Position numbers and translations under genes: made by a program. A model generated the notes under the pieces. That model saw nothing but the letters and a program-made list of their open reading frames with translations, had not been told where the DNA came from and did no database searches. This document shows, piece after piece, positions 54,781 to 62,848 of a stretch of DNA of 64,000 nt. Numbering within the stretch: position 1 is the stretch's first letter; every line of letters starts with the position of its first letter. Source of the stretch: Magnetococcales bacterium. GTDB taxonomy: Bacteria > Pseudomonadota > Magnetococcia > Magnetococcales > JADFYX01. Location of the stretch: assembly GCA_015232405.1 (NCBI GenBank), contig JADFZS010000004.1, forward strand, positions 1 through 64,000, read 5' to 3'.

Positions 54781-55668
54781 ATGGTTGAAGCTCAAAATCA
54801 AGGAATAGTTGTCACCGATCCTGAAGAGATTATCAAGATATTCACCCAGGCTTTATTGGAAGATAACCCTTTTCAATTACAGATTGGTAAGCAGGTCTTT
54901 GTCTACTACAGCCGTTTTACCATAGATCCCCAACTAGCAGAATATATTGAAAATGGTGAGCGGCTCCTGATTGCACCCCTTGATCCCCCCATTGGCAACA
55001 TAAAGATAATAAAAAGTAAATTTGTCACTTTGGAGCTTTTTACCGAATTTCATCTGGTCAATACCAAACTCCAATTTCTCTCTCGTCCCAACCCTGAATC
55101 CATTGAACTGAGTTTTCCCACCAAGCTACAGCTTGGTAAACAGAAAAGAGACTCCATTAGAGTTGCCATAGATCCTATATGGGGTTTGGAGGTTAAGGCA
55201 GTTCGCCCCTCTGGAATCACATTTAATGGTAGACCTACAGATTTAAGTACCGGGGGAATATGTTTTTCTACTGAAGCAGCAATTCCAATTTTAACCAAGC
55301 AGTTTCGTTTACTGCTTATAATTACGTGGCCTTCTCGAAATGTTGAGGTACAGGCAAAAGCTATTCTGATTAAATTTCATGACAAAGATGGTGATATTTA
55401 TTTTAGAGCAAAATTTCTTTTTGAAAATTACGACGAGGCCCGTGCAATGGAGGAGCTGGCCTCGGCCCTGCAATTAAGGGAGATTAAAAAACGGGAGGAT
55501 CTATTTGGCATCAAGAAGGTTATGGACAATGCCAGTAAAGAAGACAAGGCATTGATGGCTGAAGGCAGCAATAAACCGAAACCGGAAAATCAGGACAAAA
55601 AAAAGCTGAAACTAAAAAAGCTCCTAAAACTGCCCAAGCTGGCAAAAAAGAAAAAGCAGAAATCCTAA
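54781..55668 (+). CDS. PilZ-domain cyclic-di-GMP receptor, YcgR-like
   Basis: A 295-residue protein: a YcgR N-terminal-like region (about 10-105), a PilZ domain (about 115-230) with the arginine motif QKRDSIRVAI and the DLSTGG motif (DxSxxG), and a very basic C-terminus (Lys-rich, KKLKLKKLLKLPKLAKKKKQ). The motifs suggest true cyclic-di-GMP binding. The highly basic C-terminus is not typical and could bind nucleic acid or membrane. It sits beside the HD-GYP cluster, which would lower the ligand. Confidence 0.85.
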   Translation: MVEAQNQGIVVTDPEEIIKIFTQALLEDNPFQLQIGKQVFVYYSRFTIDPQLAEYIENGERLLIAPLDPPIGNIKIIKSKFVTLELFTEFHLVNTKLQFLSRPNPESIELSFPTKLQLGKQKRDSIRVAIDPIWGLEVKAVRPSGITFNGRPTDLSTGGICFSTEAAIPILTKQFRLLLIITWPSRNVEVQAKAILIKFHDKDGDIYFRAKFLFENYDEARAMEELASALQLREIKKREDLFGIKKVMDNASKEDKALMAEGSNKPKPENQDKKKLKLKKLLKLPKLAKKKKQKS

Positions 55669-55701
55669 AAAGCCACAGATATTAATTTTTTTTCAACCAA
55701 T

Positions 55702-55755
55702 GTATCATGGGAAGCACTTTATACCGTTTTACTTAAGTTAACTTACCCATGATAC
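55702..55755. terminator. Bidirectional hairpin between PilZ gene and feoB
   Basis: GTATCATGGG (55702-55711) and CCCATGATAC (55746-55755) are exact inverted repeats around an inner palindrome (TTAAGTTAACTTA-like). It is placed between converging stops, so it may end both transcripts. No clear T tract follows on either strand. Confidence 0.5.
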
Positions 55756-55760
55756 CGCAA

Positions 55761-55776
55761 TTAACCTAGAAACGGC
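55761..55776. mobile_element. Solo end of the foldback repeat
   Basis: TTAACCTAGAAACGGC matches the terminal bases of the 167-170 bp repeat. The rest of the repeat is absent. It abuts the feoB stop codon (55777-55779, minus strand), so it may be an excision scar or the original target-like motif. Confidence 0.65.
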
Positions 55777-57984
55777 TTAAAAAAACATACCTCCCACAGA
55801 GACGATAGTTGCTGAGAGAGTCCAGGCCAATAGCAGGGAGAAAAGTACCGAAAATCCTGCCCATGACCAGCCTGCCTCTCTTTTAATTGCTGCTATTGTT
55901 GACAGGCATGGACTGTATAGGAGAAGAAAAACCATCAAGGCAAATGCCGTTACCGGAGTCATTGCTTGGGAGATGGCGCTGCGAAGACCTGCCGATCCGG
56001 TCTCGCTACCGTCATCCTGTCCGTAGAGAACACCATAACTGGCTACAACCACCTCTTTAGCAAAAATACCGGAGATAATTGCCACAGAGTCCTTCCAGTC
56101 AAAACCCTGGACGCTGAACATCGGTGCTATGGATTGACCAATTCTACCCAGATAACTTTTTTCCATGCGCTCACGCTCTTTTTGATCGTTCAGCTCTGCT
56201 ACAGCTAATTCACTCTGGGTTGTATCTGGTATGGCCTGGGCCTGGGCTATGGAGCTTTCATAGTTGACGCTATAGGTGATATCCCGTGGAAATTGCTGGA
56301 GAAACCATATAGTGATGGAGCCGACAACAATCACTCCGCCAACCATACGGACAAAATCATAGGCACGTGAGCCAATGTGGGTCAATATCGACCCAAATGT
56401 TGGTAGTCGATAAGGGGGCAGCTCCATAACAAATGACTCTTTACCACCTTTTATCACCACCTTGCTCAAGAAAACAGCCGATCCCATGGCTGTTGCAATG
56501 CTGATCATATACATTATAAAAATCATGCGTCCTGCATTGTCTGGAAAAAAAGCTCCACTCAGTAGAATAAATGCTGGTAAACGTTGGGAACATGACATAA
56601 AAGGATTGATCAAAACCGCCACTAAACGGGCGCGGGGACTCTCAATGGTTCGGGTTGCCATAACCGCAGGGACGTTACAGCCAAACCCCATAACCAGAGG
56701 TATAAATGCCTTACCATGAAGACCAAAAACATGCATAATTCTATCGAGAAGAAACGATGTGCGAGCTAGATAGCCGGTCTCACTGAACATGGCGATAAAA
56801 AAGAAAAGAATCAGAATATAGGGTAAAAAGACCACCACCGCCCCAATACCCATGATCATGCCATCCATTATCAGATCTCGTACCAAGCCGTGGGGCATCA
56901 AATCCCCTACTCCAGCTGACAAAGCTCTAACTCCCTGATCAATCCAATCCGCTGGGTAGGCTCCCAATGTAAACGTGGATTCAAACATCATCCACATCAA
57001 CAAAACAAATATTGGTAGCCCTAAAAGCCTATGGAGAAAAATTTGATCGATGCGACGAGTTAACTGCATGCTTTTTTCAGGATTTTTATCAATGGTGCGG
57101 ACCTCCAAAAGCAGACCATGGATAAAACCGTATCGGGTATCGGCAAACATGCTGTCACATGACTCACCATGGCTGTGGGAGAGGTCATAGCGGGCGCGAC
57201 GAACCAGTTCAATAAGGTGGCTATGTTCACCCTCACGGCGCAATAACTCGTCATCACCCTCTAGCAGTTTTAGAGATAACCAGCGACTTTGATGCTGATC
57301 CATCTCACCCGGATGGAGTTTTGTTATTAGCTCTTGAACATTGTTAATTGCCTCTTCTAAATGGCTATCGTAAGGTAGTTTGATTGGGTGGACCTCACCA
57401 TGGGGTCTATCAGCCATCTCTATAATGGCATCCAACACCTTATCCATCCCCACACCAAGCTTGGCATTGGTCTCAACCACAGGACCATTTAACATACTAG
57501 CTAGATCTTTGGTATTTATGTGAATACCCTTCTGCTTAGCCTCATCAATCATATTTAGTACATAAACAGTCGCCTGACCCATCTCAAGAAGTTGAGTGGT
57601 AAAAAATAGGGAGCGGTCCAGATTGCCAGCATCGAGAATATTTAAAAGTACATCGGCCTCTTCGGAGTGGAGATAATCACGTCCAATGCGCTCTTCCGGG
57701 GAGGTAGATGTTAATGAGTAGATTCCTGGCAGATCAACTATACGAATCTCAATCCCTTTGTAATCGATACGACTTTCTTGGATTTCAACTGTTACCCGGG
57801 GATAGTTACCTATACTTCCCTGACTATTGGATAGTTTATTATAAAGTGAAGTCTTTCCACAGTTGGGGTTGCCAACCAATCCCACGGTAATAACCCGTTT
57901 TTTTTCTGTTGCAGCTGTTTTGCTCTCTTTTTTAGAGGGTTTTTGGAGTATGGACGGCTTGAGAGATTTTTTTTGAGCATTCAT
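55777..57984 (-). CDS. feoB: Ferrous iron transport protein B
   Basis: A 735-residue protein. The N-terminal G protein has G1 GNPNCGKTSLYNKL (about 37-50), G3 DLPG and G4 NMID. A helical guanine-dissociation-inhibitor-like part follows, then the membrane domain with the FeoB core motifs (GFGCNVPAVMATR, NPFMSCSQRLPAF) and eight or more TM helices. It imports Fe2+ across the inner membrane. There is no feoA or feoC next to it; the upstream gene is divergent. The N-terminal 25 residues are a Lys/Ser-rich extension. Confidence 0.95.
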   Translation of the reverse strand: MNAQKKSLKPSILQKPSKKESKTAATEKKRVITVGLVGNPNCGKTSLYNKLSNSQGSIGNYPRVTVEIQESRIDYKGIEIRIVDLPGIYSLTSTSPEERIGRDYLHSEEADVLLNILDAGNLDRSLFFTTQLLEMGQATVYVLNMIDEAKQKGIHINTKDLASMLNGPVVETNAKLGVGMDKVLDAIIEMADRPHGEVHPIKLPYDSHLEEAINNVQELITKLHPGEMDQHQSRWLSLKLLEGDDELLRREGEHSHLIELVRRARYDLSHSHGESCDSMFADTRYGFIHGLLLEVRTIDKNPEKSMQLTRRIDQIFLHRLLGLPIFVLLMWMMFESTFTLGAYPADWIDQGVRALSAGVGDLMPHGLVRDLIMDGMIMGIGAVVVFLPYILILFFFIAMFSETGYLARTSFLLDRIMHVFGLHGKAFIPLVMGFGCNVPAVMATRTIESPRARLVAVLINPFMSCSQRLPAFILLSGAFFPDNAGRMIFIMYMISIATAMGSAVFLSKVVIKGGKESFVMELPPYRLPTFGSILTHIGSRAYDFVRMVGGVIVVGSITIWFLQQFPRDITYSVNYESSIAQAQAIPDTTQSELAVAELNDQKERERMEKSYLGRIGQSIAPMFSVQGFDWKDSVAIISGIFAKEVVVASYGVLYGQDDGSETGSAGLRSAISQAMTPVTAFALMVFLLLYSPCLSTIAAIKREAGWSWAGFSVLFSLLLAWTLSATIVSVGGMFF

Positions 57985-58159
57985 GGGTAAACAATTCCTT
58001 GATATAAACTCTTGCTATTTTCTCTGGACAAACAGCGAACAGAATATATTTTCACTCTGCTTTATGATAGGTCTGTTATAAGTATTTTTGCTTAAGCTAG
58101 GCGAAACAATTTCTTGAAATATTGCCTAAATTAAGGTAATTTCTAGACTTTTCATCCTT

Positions 58160-59260
58160 ATGGGAGAGCAAGCTAAAGTGGAATCTTCTTCGCTAGAATT
58201 AATTGACAGACTGCTTAAAACCATCGATTCCCTCATTGCAGTAGGAGATCTCAAACAGGCTGAAGAGCTTTGCAACTCTATATTGGCTAAAGATATAAAT
58301 GCCGCTTCTGGTGAATTTTTATATCTAAAAGGGCTGATCACCCTTAAAAATGAACATTATCAAGATGCTGTTATTTTGTTGACAGAAGCTGTAAATAACA
58401 ATCCCACAAACAAAAAATTTAAAGAAGAGCTTACAGTAGCTTTGATGAAAGCAGGTCAAAGTTGCCAGGATAGTGGCTCGTTTGACGAAGCTAGAAACTA
58501 TTACCGCTGCACACTTATGATCAACCCAAACCATGAAGAGGCTCCAGAGGCTTTGGTTGCCATGGACATGTCTGGGGATTATTATTTAGATGTTCTAGAA
58601 CAAATACATATATGGCTGAAACCCACTGCTTATCTTGAAATAGGTGTATCAAGGGGAGAGTCCATGACCCTCGCCAAACCGCCAACTTTTTGTGTTGGTA
58701 TTGATCCTACACCGTTGATAAAAGTACCTTTTCACACCCAAACTGAGCTTTTTAAAATTGAGAGCGATCGTTTTTTTGCCGAGCATGATCTACCTGCTAT
58801 TCTGGAAGGTAGAAAAGTTGATTTGTCATTCATAGATGGCCTTCACACCTTTGAACAGGTTTTTAGGGATTTTATAAATGTTGAGAGTTACTGCCACCCA
58901 GATACTATTATTGTTCTCCACGACTGCCTACCTTCAGACCCTATTACCTCTGCCCGTAACAGAATCTCTGGCTGGTGGACTGGTGATGTATGGAAGGTGT
59001 TACCATGTTTAATGAAATATCGACCGGATCTTGCCATAATTATCATTCCTGCTCCACCATCTGGGTTGGCGATTATTACCAGACTTGATCCAGAATCAAC
59101 ATTATTGGAAAAAAGGTATAATGAGCTTGTTGAAGAGTTCCAAGGGCTAACATTCAAAGAGTTTGAAAAGATAAGAGATGAATCTTTCAACCTGGTAACA
59201 AATGAGTGGGAGACCATTGAAAAACATATTAAAGAGGCAAGAACCAACCATCAAAAATAG
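58160..59260 (+). CDS. TPR domain plus class I SAM-dependent methyltransferase
   Basis: A 366-residue protein. Residues about 10-135 are helical TPR-like repeats (GDLKQAEELCNSILAKDIN, NHEEAPEALVAM). Residues about 145-330 are a Rossmann methyltransferase of the Methyltransf_24 type: motif I-like YLEIGVSRGESM, acidic D in VGIDPTP, and LSFIDGLHTFEQVFRDF. The C-terminal helices are charged. The methyl acceptor is unknown; TPR-MTases often work on glycans or small molecules. It stands beside a sulfotransferase-like gene on the opposite strand. Confidence 0.8.
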   Translation: MGEQAKVESSSLELIDRLLKTIDSLIAVGDLKQAEELCNSILAKDINAASGEFLYLKGLITLKNEHYQDAVILLTEAVNNNPTNKKFKEELTVALMKAGQSCQDSGSFDEARNYYRCTLMINPNHEEAPEALVAMDMSGDYYLDVLEQIHIWLKPTAYLEIGVSRGESMTLAKPPTFCVGIDPTPLIKVPFHTQTELFKIESDRFFAEHDLPAILEGRKVDLSFIDGLHTFEQVFRDFINVESYCHPDTIIVLHDCLPSDPITSARNRISGWWTGDVWKVLPCLMKYRPDLAIIIIPAPPSGLAIITRLDPESTLLEKRYNELVEEFQGLTFKEFEKIRDESFNLVTNEWETIEKHIKEARTNHQK

Positions 59261-59307
59261 TTAAAAGAGCGTCCATTTATGTTGATAATATTGTCGGGTT
59301 ATAAATA

Positions 59308-60153
59308 TTAAACCTGATGCCCATCAATTTTGTTTAAAATTTGTTTAATTGCGGGATAGCCAATTGCGTCATAGTAGTCTACCAGTCCAGCATTGCACTT
59401 CATAATAACATAGAAAATCATTTTATTATGTTTATTCCAACTATAAAACTCAGCTAAACTGGAAGCTCTCTCTATTCTGTGGGTATTTGTCTTACCTACA
59501 GCAAAAACCTGATCCAGATAATCTTGGCTACAGGTAAGATATCCTTGGGTAAAATAGTTAAACAATGTTTTAAAATGTTCGGGGTCGGTTGTATAATCCT
59601 CCATTTTGAATGTCTCTGCTTTGGAGGCCAAGATAGAGGCTTCAAAATGCATGGCGTGGCCGACATTCCAGGTAAACAGTAGCTCCATATCTGTTGTAGA
59701 TATCTGTTCATTTTCAGCAATATTTGGAAAACAGTTTAGAGATACCAAATACTGTATCATATCAGCATTAACTCTGCTGAACTGGTCCAACATTATTTTA
59801 TAGTTATGGTGGTTTTGTGGTTTTTGGGATTCAGATAGATGGTGGTTGAACAGGGAAGATATCCTCTGTATGGGATCTCTTGTTAAAAATCCAAAGGAGC
59901 CTCCCAAATCACTAATGGGTTTTTCCATATGGCTGCCGTGATAACCATGGATACCACCCACCCATAGACCGTTTTTCGCTCTGGCTTTCAGCCCTTTAGC
60001 AAAATCTAAACAGGTTAGTTCTTCAGTATTTCCACTATCTTCAAAATGCCTGGTCCCATGATAACATTGTAAATCTTCATGTATACTCAGAACTTTAGCC
60101 AACCAACTTGTGGCTGTTCCTCCCCAGGAAGAGGCATAAAAAATGTTTCCCAT
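59308..60153 (-). CDS. Sulfotransferase-like protein
   Basis: A 281-residue protein. The N-terminal FYASSWGGTATSWLAKVL (about 5-22) fits the 5'-phosphosulfate-binding loop of P-loop sulfotransferases, and TRDPIQRISSLFNHH (about 88-102) fits the 3'-phosphate-binding RxP/S motif. Lengths between motifs suit a soluble sulfotransferase using PAPS. The acceptor is unknown. It converges with the TPR-methyltransferase; the pair could modify one cell-surface glycan or metabolite. PAPS synthesis genes are not in the window. Confidence 0.65.
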   Translation of the reverse strand: MGNIFYASSWGGTATSWLAKVLSIHEDLQCYHGTRHFEDSGNTEELTCLDFAKGLKARAKNGLWVGGIHGYHGSHMEKPISDLGGSFGFLTRDPIQRISSLFNHHLSESQKPQNHHNYKIMLDQFSRVNADMIQYLVSLNCFPNIAENEQISTTDMELLFTWNVGHAMHFEASILASKAETFKMEDYTTDPEHFKTLFNYFTQGYLTCSQDYLDQVFAVGKTNTHRIERASSLAEFYSWNKHNKMIFYVIMKCNAGLVDYYDAIGYPAIKQILNKIDGHQV

Positions 60154-60456
60154 ATCACCCTGTAATGTTTTTTTTCCATATTAAAAAAAGATTATAATCC
60201 CATGACTTAGTTTCATACTATATGCTTATAACCCACTTAGCAAAAATGTATTTGGTATTCAGTAGATATGTAAAAGAGGTTTGTATAACCTTAAATTTTA
60301 TTTACAAACGATAATAAGCCTTAAAAATAAATGCGTGTTTTTATTCCCATTTATATGAAAGTGGACTTTATTTTATAATAAATGCAGGATGGTTGTTTAT
60401 CAGGATGTTGAATTTATGAAACTGTTGGTGTGGGAGTGAGCCAATTGAATGCCATA

Positions 60457-60626
60457 AACCTAGAAACAGCAGTTGTCAGCACGCACCTGACGCAACCTAT
60501 TGATTCATCTGGCATAACAGATCAAAGTCTCATCACCAATAATAAGGTGACTTCGATTTGCTCTGTTACACCAGCTAAACCAATATGTTACGCCATGCAC
60601 GCACCGCCAACCGCCGTTTCTAGGTT
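60457..60626. mobile_element. MITE-like foldback repeat, copy B
   Basis: A 170-bp copy of the repeat at 33493, in reverse orientation and about 97% identical (three substitutions and a 3-bp insertion near the tip are seen by eye). Ends are AACCTAGAAAC and GTTTCTAGGTT. It has no stop codon in one frame, so the coding frame of the next gene runs through it. It interrupts the 5' end of that gene: a stray ATG (60416) with a short leader is stranded on its left side. Confidence 0.88.
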
Positions 60627-61728
60627 AAAAGTTTTCATCATTTTGTTTTTATTGTTAATATTCTACTCTGTTGGGGTTGTTAATGCTGCTGTAAACAAAC
60701 ATCGTATTATGATAGTCAGCAGTTATCACAAGAGCTATCTGTGGTCTCAGGACACCAACAAGGGTGTATGTGCTGCTCTGTTGGACTTTGCATATCTGGA
60801 CAGTTTGCAGCAAGCAGAGATTTTGACAAACAATAATTTTGTTGAAAGCTCCCGGGCAATTATCAAAAAATTGTGGATGGATACCAAACGCAAAAACTCT
60901 CGCCATGAGTTGGCAATAACCTCAGCAAGGATTGTTAAAGCGATAGAGCTTTTTAAACCAGATATATTACTGCTAGGTGATGATAACGCCACAAATTATA
61001 TAGGAAATTATTATTACAACACAAGCTTACCCATTGTTTTTTGGGGCATGAACGGAACCCCTCCGAAATATGGCCTTATAGATTCTGTAGCAACACCTGG
61101 ACACAACATAACAGGGGTATATCAAGCAGGATATCTAAGGGAAGGGGTTGAGTTTCTTGTAAAACTGTTGCCACACATTAAGACTATGGCTATTCTTTCG
61201 GACAAATCCCCAACTGGACGCTCAAAAACAAAAATTCTGCATAAATTGGCCCAGGATGGAAAACTACCAGTTAGATTGGTTGGTACCGTGGGAACAAACA
61301 ACCTTACAAGATGGCAAGTCAGGGCTTTGGAGTTGGCAAGTAAAGCCGATGCTTTTTTTGTACTTAATCACAACACAATAAAGGATGAAATGGGCCGCTC
61401 TGTACCACAGTTGCAGTTAGGTGCGTGGTATCTACGTAATATTAATAAACCAGATATCGGCCATGAAAAGCAGTTTGTTGAAGAGGGTCTACTGGGTGCT
61501 GTTGATGATTCTGGCTATAAGCAGGGATATGAAGCTGTCCGTATCGCCAATAGAATAATTGGCAAAGGGGCAAATCCTGCTTTTATATCATCCTACGCCC
61601 CATCAAGGGGTAAATTTATTGTTAATCTGCAACGGGCAAAAATGTTGGGGTTAGACCATTTAATTAAAGGCAACCCGATAGTTGAGGAAACAATTGAAAG
61701 AGCCTTGGCTCTGGATACATACCCATGA
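60595..61728 (+). CDS. ABC-type substrate-binding protein (PF04392 type)
   Basis: A 377-residue periplasmic protein if started at ATG 60595, which is inside the foldback repeat. The hydrophobic segment VFIILFLLLIFYSVGVVNA (about 12-30) is a signal peptide. The body has two Rossmann lobes (HRIMIVSSYHKSYLW, FKPDILLLGDDN, ITGVYQAGYLREGVEFLVKLL) as in ABC_sub_bind proteins. The frame opens even earlier at GTG 60430. No permease or ATPase is adjacent. Two genes later a sensor protein is encoded, so a sensory role is plausible. Confidence 0.8.
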   Translation: MHAPPTAVSRLKVFIILFLLLIFYSVGVVNAAVNKHRIMIVSSYHKSYLWSQDTNKGVCAALLDFAYLDSLQQAEILTNNNFVESSRAIIKKLWMDTKRKNSRHELAITSARIVKAIELFKPDILLLGDDNATNYIGNYYYNTSLPIVFWGMNGTPPKYGLIDSVATPGHNITGVYQAGYLREGVEFLVKLLPHIKTMAILSDKSPTGRSKTKILHKLAQDGKLPVRLVGTVGTNNLTRWQVRALELASKADAFFVLNHNTIKDEMGRSVPQLQLGAWYLRNINKPDIGHEKQFVEEGLLGAVDDSGYKQGYEAVRIANRIIGKGANPAFISSYAPSRGKFIVNLQRAKMLGLDHLIKGNPIVEETIERALALDTYP

Positions 61729-61822
61729 GAACTTATTGAAATATTTGACTGAATGTAGTAAAAGATCTACTTGACTTGAGAAAAGCAATCATTATCACTT
61801 AGAAGTTTATTCAGGATAACTA

Positions 61823-62848
61823 ATGAAGGCATTAAGATTTTATACATATTTGGTATTTGGATTGATCATTGCTTCTTTTCATCCAAATATTGGTCATAGC
61901 GCAGAAAACAGACTGCCACTGCAGGGAGCTGGCTTCTCTGATCCCAATGCAACTGTAAAAAAACCTTTGGCCTGGAGTCAAAAAGCTATAACCTATCCTA
62001 AATGGGCAAAGAGTGCTGATCTTGCCATGGTGCTGGATCAACAGGTCTACCACTCATTGCTAACTGATGTGCAGAGCTATGCCAAAGAGCAAAATATCAA
62101 GGTTGCGGTTTCAGAAGGTCGCTGTGGAAATACCAAAAAGCTTCTTAACAAACGAGGAGTTGATATTGGAGGTTGGTGTTGTCCACCGGGAAACTTTGAT
62201 CGACTGCCCGGCCTTAAATTCCACACCATTGGTATTGGTGCTTTGGCAATTATTGTTCATAAAGATAACCCCATAGATAACCTGACTTTGCAACAGGTAA
62301 GAGATATATTCCAGGGAAAAATTACCAATTGGAATCAGATAGTTGATGGCTCAGCTTTGAAAGGTGGCAACCTTCCTATACGTCCATCTGTTCGCCTCCA
62401 TTGCAAACCACGCCCTGGTCACTGGCGACTCATCTTGGACAACGAAAATCTTTTCGGCTTTAATGTTGAGGAGACGGGAACCATCCCCAATATGATCCTA
62501 AAGAGTGTCTCCAACTATCCCGGTTCCATAGGGTTTGAAACTTTGGGCCATCTTGACCGCTACAAGAATGAAAGTTTTTTGAAGGTTCTTAAAATAGACG
62601 GTGTTGACCCCAACGATTCCAAAGCCTTGGCCCAGGGACGCTACCCTTTTTATAGAACCCACAGCCTGACCACCTGGCAGCAAGAATCAGCAGCCAACCC
62701 CCATGCAGATAAGATGGTCTCCTATGTTATCAAACTTATAGAGTCCAAAGGTTTAATGAACAACCCCTACAAGATTGTCCCTGCAAGTTATCTAAGAGAA
62801 GCTAAATGGCAGTTTAAAGGGGAAGAGTTGGTTGGTATCCCTAAATGA
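61823..62848 (+). CDS. PstS-like periplasmic substrate-binding protein
   Basis: A 341-residue exported protein: signal peptide (about 1-26, ending HSAE) and a PBP-like body with the PstS pattern (LKFHTIGIGALAIIVHKDNP, then LTLQQVRDIFQGKITNWNQI). An unusual cysteine-rich stretch (GRCGNTKKLL...GGWCCPPGNF, about 97-130) and further cysteine (CKPRPGHW) suggest disulfides or metal binding. No pst transport genes adjoin. Its stop overlaps the start of the sensor gene as ATGA, so it is likely coupled to it. Confidence 0.82.
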   Translation: MKALRFYTYLVFGLIIASFHPNIGHSAENRLPLQGAGFSDPNATVKKPLAWSQKAITYPKWAKSADLAMVLDQQVYHSLLTDVQSYAKEQNIKVAVSEGRCGNTKKLLNKRGVDIGGWCCPPGNFDRLPGLKFHTIGIGALAIIVHKDNPIDNLTLQQVRDIFQGKITNWNQIVDGSALKGGNLPIRPSVRLHCKPRPGHWRLILDNENLFGFNVEETGTIPNMILKSVSNYPGSIGFETLGHLDRYKNESFLKVLKIDGVDPNDSKALAQGRYPFYRTHSLTTWQQESAANPHADKMVSYVIKLIESKGLMNNPYKIVPASYLREAKWQFKGEELVGIPK

